NCBI GenBank assembly: GCA_947626365.1
Contig: CANQRW010000001.1
Coordinates: 121,392 to 185,391, forward strand
Source: an uncultured Lachnospiraceae bacterium
GTDB lineage: Bacteria > Bacillota > Clostridia > Lachnospirales > Lachnospiraceae
Direction: 5' to 3'
DNA length: 64,000 bases
In this document: positions 27,131-35,917 of the stretch, in pieces
Layout: each line of letters opens with the position of its first letter
How positions within the stretch are numbered: the first letter of the stretch is position 1
Made by a program: the position numbers and the translations under genes
Notes under the pieces: generated by a model
Databases searched by the model: none
The model's input: the letters and a program-made list of their open reading frames with translations, nothing else
Told to the model about the DNA's origin: nothing

Positions 27131-27784
27131 TTACGCGATGAACTGATACATGGCGACATAATGGCAGAAGCTGCCGGCCATGACGAAGAGATGAAAAATC
27201 TCGTGGGAGCCGAAGTTCTGATGCCGGGAGTTGAAGATCGGAAGCTTCAGCGCGTAGATGACGCCTCCCGCGGTATAGATGATGCCTCCCGCCAGAAGCC
27301 ACCGGAAAGCGCCGCCGGGAAGGGCCTGAACAATACGGGAGAATGCCAGAACGCATACCCAGCCCATGGAGATATAAAGGATGGAAGAAAACCATTTGGG
27401 GCAGGTGATCCAGCATGCCTTGATGAGGATTCCGGCGATGGCGATGGACCAGACAATGGCCAGGAGCATCCAGCCGGTCCGGTCGCCCAGAACCAGCATA
27501 CACACCGGCGTATAGGTTCCGGCGATCAGGATGAAGATCATCATGTGGTCAATCTTCCGGAGAATCCGGTTCACCTTTGGCGAGATATCCAGCCAGTGGT
27601 AGACGGTGCTGGCGGCGTACAGCAGGATCATGCTGACGATGAAGACCGCCAGGGCGGAGACTGCCAGCCGTCCTGTGTCCCGATATGCTTTCATCAGAAG
27701 GGGAGTGGCGGCCAGAATCGCAAGTATCATAGCGATGAAATGAGTAATGGCGCTTCCGGGATCCTTGATGTGCAGTTTTGTCAT
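27131..27784 (-). CDS. Hemolysin III family (TrhA/YqfA, PAQR-like) membrane protein
   Basis: 217 residues with seven membrane helices. Conserved PAQR residues are present: YAASTVYHWLDISP with S-x3-H, LRKIDHMMIFILIAGTYTPV and SHEIFHLFVMAGSFCHYVAM with the His pair that binds metal in this superfamily. Bacterial members are linked to membrane lipid or fluidity homeostasis; true hemolytic activity is unlikely. GGAGG precedes the ATG. It is monocistronic. Confidence 0.93.
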   Translation of the reverse strand: MTKLHIKDPGSAITHFIAMILAILAATPLLMKAYRDTGRLAVSALAVFIVSMILLYAASTVYHWLDISPKVNRILRKIDHMMIFILIAGTYTPVCMLVLGDRTGWMLLAIVWSIAIAGILIKACWITCPKWFSSILYISMGWVCVLAFSRIVQALPGGAFRWLLAGGIIYTAGGVIYALKLPIFNSRHQNFGSHEIFHLFVMAGSFCHYVAMYQFIA

Positions 27785-27927
27785 GATAAAACCTCCATTC
27801 CATATTGAACTTCGATATTTTGATAAGTAGTTTTAAAAACTACATTTATGGTTTTTCTATACTATACACTATTTCTGTGAAAAAGGCAAGGTCCGGACAG
27901 AAAGAATTTGCAGGAGTGAAAAGGAAA

Positions 27928-28752
27928 ATGCTGGAAATATTCTATGAGGATGACAACATTATCGTAGTAAAAAAGCCGGCGGGGACCGAATCCCAGGCCA
28001 GGAACAGCTTTGAGCCGGATATGGTCAGCCAGATCCGCAATCATATCCACAGCTTATCAACAAAAGCCGAAGAGCCTTATGTGGGAGTTGTCCACCGCCT
28101 GGACAAGCCGGTGTCGGGAATTATGGTTTACGCCAGAAACAGGGAAGCGGCGGCGGACCTGAGCCGCCAGATTCAGACAGGCCGTATGAGAAAAATGTAC
28201 AAAGCCGTCGTTTGCGGCAGACCTGTGGATAATGTGGATAACTTTGTGGATTATCTGTTGAAAGACAACAGGCAGAATCTGTCGAAAATTGTGGATAAGT
28301 GTATAAATGGGGCGAAGCGTGCCGAATTAAGGTATCGGACCCTGGCTGTTGTCTCCGGCGAACCGGAGATTTCATGCCCCCTTGCCCTGGTGGAGATCGA
28401 GCTGCTTACGGGCCGCCATCATCAGATCCGGGTCCAGTTCGCCGGCCATGGCCTGCCTCTCTATGGAGACCGGCGGTACAATCCGGCCTTTGCGGAGAAC
28501 GCGGGGAAATGTTCGGGAGGATACGCTCCGGGGACTTCCGCCGCGGAAAGGGCTTCCGGCCGAGCCGACATTCTGCGCTCGGGGCCTGGGTCCTCCGGCC
28601 CGGCAGGATATCCGCCTCTGGCGCTTTGCGCCTGCGGGCTCTCTTTTGAACATCCGGCGACCGGCAGGAATATGACGTTTTTCATGGAACCTTCCGGCGG
28701 GATATTCGAAAAATTTTCCGATATTTCAAAAATAAATAAAATTTTACCCTAA
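27928..28752 (+). CDS. RluA-family pseudouridine synthase
   Basis: 274 residues. The catalytic motif HRLDKPVSGIMVYAR holds the essential Asp. EIFYEDDNIIVVKKPAGTES at the start and LLTGRHHQIRVQFAGHGLPL, then YGDRRY, are family hallmarks. There is no N-terminal S4 domain. An unusual Gly/Ser/Pro/Ala-rich insert (about 190-240) separates YGDRRY from the final PPLALCACGLSFEHPATG strand. The start at 27928 follows AAGGAAA and fits homologues; the open frame reaches back to 27805. It isomerises uridine in rRNA or tRNA; the site is unknown. Confidence 0.9.
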   Translation: MLEIFYEDDNIIVVKKPAGTESQARNSFEPDMVSQIRNHIHSLSTKAEEPYVGVVHRLDKPVSGIMVYARNREAAADLSRQIQTGRMRKMYKAVVCGRPVDNVDNFVDYLLKDNRQNLSKIVDKCINGAKRAELRYRTLAVVSGEPEISCPLALVEIELLTGRHHQIRVQFAGHGLPLYGDRRYNPAFAENAGKCSGGYAPGTSAAERASGRADILRSGPGSSGPAGYPPLALCACGLSFEHPATGRNMTFFMEPSGGIFEKFSDISKINKILP

Positions 28753-28864
28753 AAGATAAAAATATTTATGGAAATTTGTTTAAACATCTAGTATTATGTT
28801 AATTGTAAGGACAAGAAGTAAAAACCGCGCCGTGTTATAAGGGCGATGAAAGGAAGAGAGATAT

Positions 28865-29095
28865 ATGACCAGGGAGCAGATTCTCCTGGAGACACAGCAT
28901 GATATCGCGGAATTTGTCAGCAGGATGGAGAAATGCCCGTTCCGAGCAGAGCTTCAGTGCGGAAGCAGGGTAGTGGACGCCAAATCCCTTCTCGGAGTGA
29001 TGGGGTTCGGGCTGGGCAGGGTGACTACCCTATGTATCTACAGTGACGGGAATGCCGGCTCAATACCGGAGATAGAGAAGTATATAGTCAGATAA
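28865..29095 (+). CDS. HPr-like small protein without the phosphorylated histidine
   Basis: 76 residues. The stretch CGSRVVDAKSLLGVMGFGLG resembles the HPr fold around the regulatory serine and second helix, and a hydrophobic strand (VTTLCIYSDG) follows. The N-terminal region where HPr has its active His (TARPA-type motif) reads HDIAEFVSRMEKC instead and lacks that motif. The protein is therefore probably HPr-like rather than a PTS phosphocarrier. GGAAGAGAG precedes the ATG. Confidence 0.65.
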   Translation: MTREQILLETQHDIAEFVSRMEKCPFRAELQCGSRVVDAKSLLGVMGFGLGRVTTLCIYSDGNAGSIPEIEKYIVR

Positions 29096-29118
29096 AAGGA
29101 GCCTCAGGGCTCCTTTTT
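29094..29118. terminator. Bidirectional terminator between HPr-like and AraC genes
   Basis: AAAAGGAGCC (29094-29103) pairs with GGCTCCTTTT (29108-29117) around the loop TCAG. T tracts follow on both strands. The stem overlaps the last two bases of the HPr-like stop codon and the end of the AraC coding region; the AraC stop codon is in the loop. Confidence 0.85.
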
Positions 29119-29964
29119 AATAATCTTATGCTCATTCCGCCATTCCTTCGGCGGTATTCCGAACGCGTTTTTAAACGCTCTGGAGAAGTGGAGCTGGCTG
29201 GGGTAGCCTACGGCGCCGCTGATGGCGCCTATGGACAGTTCCGTGATCTCCAGAAGCTCCGCGGCTTTGGTCATCCGGTAGCTGATCAGAAACTCCTGGG
29301 GGGGCTGTCCCACAGCATCCCGGAAGATCTTGCTGAAATAGCTGCGGTTCAGGTTGCAGAAGGCGGCGATGTCCTCCACGGAGATGTCGTTCTGGAAGTT
29401 CTGCTCGATGAAGGTCAGGGCCTCGCGCACGTAGAAATCCTGAAGCTTTCCGGTTCGGGCCGAATGACGCCTGGAGGAGGAGCGGGTCAGGTAATCCAGG
29501 AACAGATACAGCTGCCCGATCAGCTGGAAGGTGGACTGCTCCCTCTCCTGGGTAATATGCAGTATGGTATCCCGCAGCTTCAGACCCAGATCCTTCGCGT
29601 TGGAATGGTAGATGGGGGAGCTTATGGTGATGCCGGCCAGTTCCAGGGCCTTCCTTACCTTCAGGCCGTCAAACTCCAGCCAGGAGTATTCCCAGGGATG
29701 GGTTTCGTCAGCGTAATAGGTGCATACCTGCCTGGGAAAGATCATGAAGCCGTCGCCGCTGCGCACCCGGTGTTCGTGATTTACGCCGCTGGAATCCGTG
29801 GTAGAGAGGATACCGGTGCCGGATATGACATAGTGGAACAGATAGTGATTTCGCATGGTAGGGCCATAGGAATGGAGCGGATCGCACTGTTCCCACCCAT
29901 ATTGATATAAAGTCAGGTCAACGAAGGGTTCGTTGGGAAAAATGGAATATAAAACATTACCCAT
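29104..29964 (-). CDS. AraC-family transcriptional regulator
   Basis: 286 residues. The N-terminal half is a cupin-like sugar-sensing domain (HYLFHYVISGTGIL, VRSGDGFMIFPRQV). The C-terminal half has two helix-turn-helix units: ISVEDIAAFCNLNRSYFSKI and LSIGAISGAVGYPSQLHFSR then AFKNAFGIPPKEWR. The start at 29964 is chosen by comparison with family length; an in-frame ATG at 29994 is possible and neither has a strong ribosome binding site. It is divergent from the sugar ABC operon and is its likely activator, with an alpha-galactoside or product as ligand. Confidence 0.9.
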   Translation of the reverse strand: MGNVLYSIFPNEPFVDLTLYQYGWEQCDPLHSYGPTMRNHYLFHYVISGTGILSTTDSSGVNHEHRVRSGDGFMIFPRQVCTYYADETHPWEYSWLEFDGLKVRKALELAGITISSPIYHSNAKDLGLKLRDTILHITQEREQSTFQLIGQLYLFLDYLTRSSSRRHSARTGKLQDFYVREALTFIEQNFQNDISVEDIAAFCNLNRSYFSKIFRDAVGQPPQEFLISYRMTKAAELLEITELSIGAISGAVGYPSQLHFSRAFKNAFGIPPKEWRNEHKIIKKEP

Positions 29965-30086
29965 AAAAAAGGACTGCCTTTCTTGCTTTTGCATGATTAT
30001 TTGGAAAAATACACAGAAAAGCCGCGAAAAGTATCTCGACAAATTGTGAATGTTTATTACACCGCGGCCTTTTGAACCATTATATA

Positions 30087-30135
30087 CCAAAATGTGTGCC
30101 AATATCAAGATATAAAATAAAAAATCGCATTTTGG
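30087..30135. promoter_or_regulatory. Inverted repeat, candidate AraC-family operator
   Basis: CCAAAATG (30087-30094) and CATTTTGG (30128-30135) are perfect inverted arms with a 33-bp spacer, upstream of the promoter at 30183. Of the 338 bp between the two genes (29965-30302), this, the -10 and a hairpin at the start site are all I can see. Confidence 0.45.
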
Positions 30136-30182
30136 CATAATGTTACTCGTATCAAAACATTTTTTCTGCAAAATTGCCATGA

Positions 30183-30212
30183 TATAATACAAAAACGTTG
30201 GGCGGTTTTTGT
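30183..30212 (+). promoter_or_regulatory. Promoter and start-site hairpin of the sugar ABC operon
   Basis: TATAAT at 30183-30188 has no good -35 at the right distance, as in activator-dependent promoters. ACAAAAAC (30189-30196) and GTTTTTGT (30205-30212) form a perfect inverted repeat around the expected start site. Confidence 0.55.
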
Positions 30213-30302
30213 GTAAATCGTACAACAAAACCGTCAGACACACCAGCAGGCGCGATTCAGCCTGCCGGATGTGGATATTATTTATTTAAAGGAGGAATCG
30301 AA

Positions 30303-31640
30303 ATGAGAAATTTCAAAAAAGTTCTGGCATTAACACTGGCAGCCAGCATGACGCTCTGTGCCTGCGGCGGCGGCTCAGGAAGCAGCGGCGGAGGCGCCAG
30401 TTCCGGCGGAGGCGCAAGCGCGGGAGGCAGCGGCGAGAAGCCTGCCCAGCTTGAGGTTAAGATCTGGGATAACAACCAGCTGGCCGGCATTCAGCAGATC
30501 GCTGACGCGTGGACCGAGCAGTCCGGGATCAAGGTGAACATTCAGGTCGTAGACTGGAACAACTACTGGACGCTGCTTGAGGCAGGCGCCAGCGGCGGCG
30601 AGATGCCCGACGTATTCTGGATGCATTCCAACACAGCTGAGATGTATATGTCCGGCGGCAAGCTTCTGGATCTGACCGACTACATAGCCAATTCCGATCA
30701 GATCGATATGAGCAATTACTACGAGGGAATCACAGAGCTGTATACCAAGGACGGCAAGAACTACGCCATCCCCAAGGACCATGATACCATCGCACTTCTG
30801 TACAACAAGGCCATCTTCGACCAGTACGGTGTAGATTATCCCACCAATGACTGGACCTGGGATGATTTCTATGAGGCAGGCAAGAAGATCACTGAGGCCA
30901 GCGGCGGCTCTGTCTATGGCGCTGCCATGAACACCAGCAACAACCAGGACAGCTGGTACAACATCGTATATGATTACGGCGGGTATGTGATCAGCGACGA
31001 CAAGAAGACCTCCGGCTGGGACGATCCCAACACCAAGAAGGCCATGGAGTATGTGGGAACCCTTTGCTCCGACGTATTCCCCTCCCAGAGCATGATGTCT
31101 GAGACCGGTACCGACGTTCTTTTCACCAGCGGCGTGGCGGCCATGATCTGCCAGGGATCCTGGATGATCCTTCAGTTCTATCAGGCCGAGAATCACGATG
31201 ATTACGCGTGGGCTATGCTTCCCTACTATGACGCCAACGGCAACGGCCAGGCGGACAAGGAAGAGCGCTGCTCCATCTACAACGGCCTTGGCTGGGCGGC
31301 TTCCGCGGAAACCAAGTATCCGGATGCCTGCTGGGACCTGATCCAGTGGTTCAGCACCGAGGAGAACCAGAAGAAGCAGGCGGAGCTTGGCGTTACCATG
31401 GCAGGCTACAAGGGCGCGTCTGATGAATTTGCCAACGCGTTCCCGGGCATGGATATCACTCCCTTTATGCAGATTGAAGAAGAGGGAACCCTGGTATTCC
31501 GTCCCTACTCCAAGTACACCACCAGATGGGAAGACGCGTCTACTCAGGCTCTGGTTACGGCCTGGAACGATCCCAGCCAGATGGACAGCGTACTGGATCA
31601 GCTGGCGGCGGATATGAACTCGACGCTGGCCAATGAATAA
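30303..31640 (+). CDS. Extracellular sugar-binding lipoprotein of an ABC transporter
   Basis: 445 residues, family 1 solute-binding protein. The signal peptide ends in LCAC with the lipidated Cys at 21, followed by a Gly/Ser linker. Typical parts are KIWDNNQLAGIQQIADAWTE, MPDVFWMHSNTAEMYMSGGK then LLDLTDYI, and WILQFYQAENHDDYAWAMLP-like central regions. The ATG at 30303 follows AAGGAGG; the frame opens at 30198 without support. It delivers sugar to the two permeases downstream. The alpha-galactosidase in the locus suggests raffinose-family oligosaccharides. Confidence 0.93.
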   Translation: MRNFKKVLALTLAASMTLCACGGGSGSSGGGASSGGGASAGGSGEKPAQLEVKIWDNNQLAGIQQIADAWTEQSGIKVNIQVVDWNNYWTLLEAGASGGEMPDVFWMHSNTAEMYMSGGKLLDLTDYIANSDQIDMSNYYEGITELYTKDGKNYAIPKDHDTIALLYNKAIFDQYGVDYPTNDWTWDDFYEAGKKITEASGGSVYGAAMNTSNNQDSWYNIVYDYGGYVISDDKKTSGWDDPNTKKAMEYVGTLCSDVFPSQSMMSETGTDVLFTSGVAAMICQGSWMILQFYQAENHDDYAWAMLPYYDANGNGQADKEERCSIYNGLGWAASAETKYPDACWDLIQWFSTEENQKKQAELGVTMAGYKGASDEFANAFPGMDITPFMQIEEEGTLVFRPYSKYTTRWEDASTQALVTAWNDPSQMDSVLDQLAADMNSTLANE

Positions 31641-31648
31641 GCAGATTT

Positions 31649-31702
31649 CTGCCTCCGGGGAGACCTGAAGTCCCCCCTTCCATCTCCCCGGGCAGGGATT
31701 TT
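31649..31702 (+). terminator. Intra-operon hairpin after the binding-protein gene
   Basis: CGGGGAGA pairs with TCTCCCCG, extended by CTGCC/GGCAG, with a 20-base loop and ATTTTAT after. It probably stabilises the binding-protein mRNA or reduces read-through, giving more binding protein than permease. Confidence 0.65.
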
Positions 31703-31723
31703 ATAAAGAAGGAGGTAAGTTTT

Positions 31724-32632
31724 ATGGCGAAAACGAGCAAGACCAAACACGTTATGACGAAGGCGGAAAAGCGTGAAGCCACATGGGCGCTGGCGTTCGT
31801 TGCTCCGACCATGATCGGTCTGGTCATACTGAACTTTTATCCGCTGTTTAACTCTATCTATCAGGCCTTTTTCAAGACCGGAGATTTCGGCGGAGGGAAT
31901 ATTTTCGTAGGTGTGGATAACTTTAAGCGGGTTCTTGGAACCAGCGAGTTCTGGAACAGCCTGTGGAACACCATCAAGTACGCGCTCATCGAGGTGCCCT
32001 TCTCCGTGGCCCTGGCTCTGGTGCTGGCTGCTTTCCTGAACCAGAAGAAGCTGTTCTTCAAGAGCGGCTATCGTACCATCTTCTTCCTGCCCATGGTGGC
32101 GGCCCCCGCGGCAGTGGCCATGGTCTGGAGATTCCTTTACAACCAGCAGTTTGGTCTGCTGAACCATGTATTCGGAACCAGCACAGCCTGGATCTCCGAC
32201 CCGAAGGTAGCCTGGATCTCCATCGGCATCATCGGCGTGTGGTCCATCGTGGGCTACAACATGATCCTGTTCATCTCCGGACTGCAGGAGATCCCTCACG
32301 ATTACTATGAGGCGGCGGATATTGACGGTGCTACCGGCATACGGCAGTTCTTCTATATCACCATCCCGCTTCTGACACCGTCCATCTTCTTCGTGCTTCA
32401 GACCCGTATCATCGGCGCTCTGCAGGTATTCGATCTGGTGTTCATGGTCATGGATAAGACCAACCAGGCTCTGTCTTCCGTGGAGTCGGTAGTGTATCTG
32501 TTCTATGATTACGCCTTCACCCAGGGCAACCGGGGCTACGGCGCGGCCATCGTATGCTGCATGCTGGTGTTCATCATGATCATCACCGTGGTTCTTCAGA
32601 AGTCCGAGAAGAAATGGGTATTCTATTCATAA
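31724..32632 (+). CDS. Sugar ABC transporter permease, MalF type
   Basis: 302 residues with six membrane helices (IGLVILNFYPLFNSIYQAFF first). The cytoplasmic EAA loop reads YEAADIDGATGIRQFFYITI then PLLTPS. It pairs with the next permease to form the channel. No ATPase gene lies in the locus, so a shared MsmK/UgpC-type ATPase from elsewhere is expected, as in many Firmicute sugar systems. GGAGG precedes the ATG. Confidence 0.95.
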   Translation: MAKTSKTKHVMTKAEKREATWALAFVAPTMIGLVILNFYPLFNSIYQAFFKTGDFGGGNIFVGVDNFKRVLGTSEFWNSLWNTIKYALIEVPFSVALALVLAAFLNQKKLFFKSGYRTIFFLPMVAAPAAVAMVWRFLYNQQFGLLNHVFGTSTAWISDPKVAWISIGIIGVWSIVGYNMILFISGLQEIPHDYYEAADIDGATGIRQFFYITIPLLTPSIFFVLQTRIIGALQVFDLVFMVMDKTNQALSSVESVVYLFYDYAFTQGNRGYGAAIVCCMLVFIMIITVVLQKSEKKWVFYS

Positions 32633-32647
32633 GGGGAGGTGCCGCGA

Positions 32648-33487
32648 ATGAAAAGCTTAGAGCAAAAACGTAAGATGCAGAAGGTGATCGTACATATCAT
32701 ACTGATCCTTATGTCCATCACCATGCTGGTGCCGTTTCTGTGGATGATCCTGACGGCCTTTAAGACCACGTCTGAGGCTACGTCGGTGAACCCCTTTGTT
32801 ATCTTCCCCAGCAGCTGGAAGTTTGACAACTTCGTAACGGTGTGGAACAGCTATAATTTCTTTAACCTGTACATTAACACTCTGCTGATGATCTTCTGGC
32901 GCGTGGTATGCGCGGTGCTTACGGCGACCATGGCCGGCTACGCCTTCGGACGTCTGAATTTCCCGGGCAAGAACTTCCTGTTCTCCCTGATCCTGATTCA
33001 GATGATGATCCCCAGCCAGATCTATATCATCCCCCAGTACATCATGGTTTCCAACATGAGAATGCTGAACACCATGTTTGCCCTGGTATTCCCCGGCGTG
33101 GTTACCGCCTTCGGTACTTTCCTGCTGAAGCAGGGCTATCAGAGCCTTCCTAAGGATCTGGAAGAGGCCGCCGGCATCGACGGCTGCAACATCGGCCAGC
33201 AGTTCCTGCTGATCATGGCTCCCCTTACCCGGTCTGCCATGGTCTCCCTGGGTATCTTCACCGCCGTGTTCGCTTTCAAGGATCTGATGTGGCCCATGAT
33301 CGTCTGCTCCAACGCACAGAGCACCACGCTGTCTGCAGGCCTTGCCAAGATGCAGGGTCAGTTCAGCTCCAACTATCCTCAGCTGATGGCCGCTGCCTGC
33401 ATGGCATGTCTGCCCATGATCATTCTGTATCTGATCTTCCAGAAACAGTTTATCGAAGGTATTGCAACTTCCGGCGGAAAGTTGTAA
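32648..33487 (+). CDS. Sugar ABC transporter permease, MalG type
   Basis: 279 residues with six membrane helices. The EAA motif is LEEAAGIDGCNIGQQFLLIM, and LVPFLWMILTAFKTTSEA is typical of the first periplasmic segment. The open frame starts at a GTG (32639), but GGGGAGG overlaps that GTG and is correctly spaced for the ATG at 32648. It follows the MalF-type permease by 15 bp. An intergenic element follows, so the enzymes downstream may have reduced expression or their own promoter. Confidence 0.95.
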   Translation: MKSLEQKRKMQKVIVHIILILMSITMLVPFLWMILTAFKTTSEATSVNPFVIFPSSWKFDNFVTVWNSYNFFNLYINTLLMIFWRVVCAVLTATMAGYAFGRLNFPGKNFLFSLILIQMMIPSQIYIIPQYIMVSNMRMLNTMFALVFPGVVTAFGTFLLKQGYQSLPKDLEEAAGIDGCNIGQQFLLIMAPLTRSAMVSLGIFTAVFAFKDLMWPMIVCSNAQSTTLSAGLAKMQGQFSSNYPQLMAAACMACLPMIILYLIFQKQFIEGIATSGGKL

Positions 33488-33523
33488 AATATCACTTCAG
33501 TGAGCGTGTCAGCGCACGAAGAT

Positions 33524-33603
33524 ATGTGCCGGACCCGTGTCGGGCCCGGCACATGCTATTATGTCATTATGCGGAAGAGAGCGCCGGTGACGCGCTTTCG
33601 GCA
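33524..33603 (+). repeat. Modular intergenic element, copy 5
   Basis: Hairpin 1 is a 14-bp stem with one mismatch and loop TGT (33524-33554), then the diverged linker TTATGTCATTATGC (33559-33572), then a second hairpin around GCGCCGGTGACGCGC. It lies between the permease gene and the alpha-galactosidase gene. Confidence 0.65.
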
Positions 33604-33620
33604 TCCATGGAGGAACATTC

Positions 33621-35876
33621 ATGAGTATTGTTTTTCAGGAAACATATAAGACCATTACATTGAGTACAGCCAATACGCTTTATCAGATGCAGATTGATCA
33701 TCTGGGGCATCTTCAGCACCTCTATTACGGCCGCAGGGCCGATGAGGCAGATATGAGTTATCAGTATTTTCAGGCGGACCGGGCTTTTTCCCCATATCCT
33801 CATCAAGGGTTTAACAAGCGCTGCCCGTCCCCGGATATTGTGCCCCAGGAATATACAGGATTTAATACGGGAGATTACCGCGTGGGCTGCCTGGAGCTTT
33901 CCGGCGGTACAGGCATGAACGCAGCGGATTTTACTTATGTGCGCCATGAGATTCTGCCCGGCAAGTATCAGGTGGAGGGAATGCCTTCCGCCTATGATGA
34001 GGGCGGACAGGCCCAGACGCTGGTCGTCTATCTGGCAGACCAGGTGACCGGCCTTCAGCTGGAGCTGTATTACGGCGTGTTTGAGAAAGAAGATATCATC
34101 ACCCGGGCCGCCCGTCTGGTGAACGGCACAGGGCAGCCGGTGCGCCTTGAGAAGGCAGCTTCCGTCTGCCTGGACATTCCCTTCGGCGACTGGGATCTGA
34201 TTCATTTCCATGGCCGCCACGCCATGGAGCGTCAGGCAGAGCGCCTTCCTCTTCCTCAGACGGTCACTACGGTTCAGTCCAAGCGAGGCGTATCCAGCCA
34301 TCATCACAATCCCTTTGTGATTCTCTGCGACCGTGAGGCCACGGAGGAACAGGGAGACTGTTACGGCCTGATGCTGGTGTATTCCGGCAACCACAGGACC
34401 GACGTGGAAGTAAACCAGATGGGTTCTACCCGCGTGGTTATGGGAATCGGCGACGAGCTGTTTTCCTGGAATCTGGAACCGGGCGGGGCTTTTGCCGCGC
34501 CGGAGGTGATTCTGGCTTTCAGCGGACAGGGACTGGGCCATCTGAGCCGTCTGTACCATCATATGATCCGGCACAATGTATGCCGGGGAGAGTATAAGAC
34601 TGCCCGCCGCCCGATTCTGATCAACAACTGGGAGGCCACTTATTTTGATTTTACTGCCGATAAGGTATACGATATTGCCCGTATGGCCGCGGAACTGGGA
34701 GTGGAGATGCTGGTTCTGGACGACGGCTGGTTCGGACAGAGATATGACGACAACCGGGCCCTGGGGGACTGGTATGTGAATGAGAAAAAGCTGCCGGGCG
34801 GCCTTGCGCCTCTGATCGAGCGGATCAACGGCCTGGGCATGAAGTTCGGCATCTGGATTGAGCCGGAGATGGTCAGTGAGGATTCTGACCTGTACCGTGC
34901 CCATCCGGATTGGGCCCTGTCCGTTCCGGGACGGCTGCCGGCCCTCTGCCGGAATCAGCTGATACTGGATTTGTCCCGGCCGGAGGTGGTGGATTATCTG
35001 TATGAGCGGATTTCCGGACTGCTCAGGGACAATCACATCGAATACATCAAATGGGACATGAACCGCAACATGACGGACGTATACAGCCATGCCCTTCCTG
35101 CGGAGAAGCAGGGAGAGGTATCCCATCGGTATGTGCTGGGACTGTACCGCCTTCTGGACCGGCTGACCACAGAATTCCCCCATGTGCTGTTTGAGGGCTG
35201 TTCCGGCGGCGGCGGGCGTTTCGACGCCGGAATCCTGGCTTATTCGCCGCAGATCTGGTGCAGCGACGATACGGACGCCATCGAGCGGCTGGTGATCCAG
35301 CACGGAACATCCTTCGGCTATCCGGTTTCCGCTATGGGAGCCCATGTGTCCGCCAGCCCCAATCATCAGACCGGCCGGAACACGCCTCTGGGTACCAGGG
35401 CCGTGGTGGCCATGTCGGGAACCTTTGGATATGAGCTGGATATCAATAAGCTTTCCGATGAGGAAAAGGAGGAGATCCGCGGACAGGTGCAGTTCTTTAA
35501 GGAAAACTACCGGCTGATTCAGGACGGTGATTATTACCGCCTGTCGGATCCCAGCCGGAACGAGTGGTATACGGCCTGGGAGTTTGCCGCGGCGGACGGG
35601 AGCGAAGCCCTGCTTAATGTGGTGCTGACTCATTCCAGGGCCAATTCCCCCAACATCCATCTGCGCCTGAAGGGCCTGGATCCTGACGCCAGATACCGGA
35701 TTGCAGGCGAAGACTACTACGGGGCTCATCTGCCCTGGGATCTGATGTTTGGAGGCAGTCCATCGATTCGCGAGGAGAGAACCTATTCCGGAAGCTCTCT
35801 GATGTACGCCGGGTTTACTCTTCCCATGCTGTTTGGGGATTATCCCAGCGGACAGATTCATTTTGTGCGGGTTTAA
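33621..35876 (+). CDS. Alpha-galactosidase, GH36
   Basis: 751 residues, full-length bacterial GH36 (Aga/RafA/MelA type). It removes terminal alpha-galactose from melibiose, raffinose and stachyose. The catalytic region shows LVLDDGWFGQRYDDN, the nucleophile Asp479 in IKWDMNR and the acid/base Asp549 in IWCSDDTDAIERL. The N-terminal beta-sandwich (33-330) and C-terminal strand domain are complete. No signal peptide, so it acts on imported sugars in the cytoplasm. GGAGG lies before the ATG. Confidence 0.96.
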   Translation: MSIVFQETYKTITLSTANTLYQMQIDHLGHLQHLYYGRRADEADMSYQYFQADRAFSPYPHQGFNKRCPSPDIVPQEYTGFNTGDYRVGCLELSGGTGMNAADFTYVRHEILPGKYQVEGMPSAYDEGGQAQTLVVYLADQVTGLQLELYYGVFEKEDIITRAARLVNGTGQPVRLEKAASVCLDIPFGDWDLIHFHGRHAMERQAERLPLPQTVTTVQSKRGVSSHHHNPFVILCDREATEEQGDCYGLMLVYSGNHRTDVEVNQMGSTRVVMGIGDELFSWNLEPGGAFAAPEVILAFSGQGLGHLSRLYHHMIRHNVCRGEYKTARRPILINNWEATYFDFTADKVYDIARMAAELGVEMLVLDDGWFGQRYDDNRALGDWYVNEKKLPGGLAPLIERINGLGMKFGIWIEPEMVSEDSDLYRAHPDWALSVPGRLPALCRNQLILDLSRPEVVDYLYERISGLLRDNHIEYIKWDMNRNMTDVYSHALPAEKQGEVSHRYVLGLYRLLDRLTTEFPHVLFEGCSGGGGRFDAGILAYSPQIWCSDDTDAIERLVIQHGTSFGYPVSAMGAHVSASPNHQTGRNTPLGTRAVVAMSGTFGYELDINKLSDEEKEEIRGQVQFFKENYRLIQDGDYYRLSDPSRNEWYTAWEFAAADGSEALLNVVLTHSRANSPNIHLRLKGLDPDARYRIAGEDYYGAHLPWDLMFGGSPSIREERTYSGSSLMYAGFTLPMLFGDYPSGQIHFVRV

Positions 35877-35917
35877 GACAGGAACGTCCCGCGGGGCGGG
35901 ACAGGAAAGATTGACGA

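Noticed and set aside
28299..28675. Overlapping frames in the GC-rich insert of the pseudouridine synthase gene
   Set aside because: They arise from the Gly/Pro/Ala-rich insert and lack ribosome binding sites; the RluA frame continues correctly through it.
29128..29910. 260-codon plus-strand frame opposite the AraC gene
   Set aside because: AraC helix-turn-helix motifs on the minus strand are clear; the plus frame is a Gly/Ala/Val-rich shadow.
33567..35861. Long 764-codon frame opposite the alpha-galactosidase gene
   Set aside because: GH36 on the plus strand has every catalytic motif; the minus frame is His/Arg/Gln-rich, has no ribosome binding site and matches nothing.
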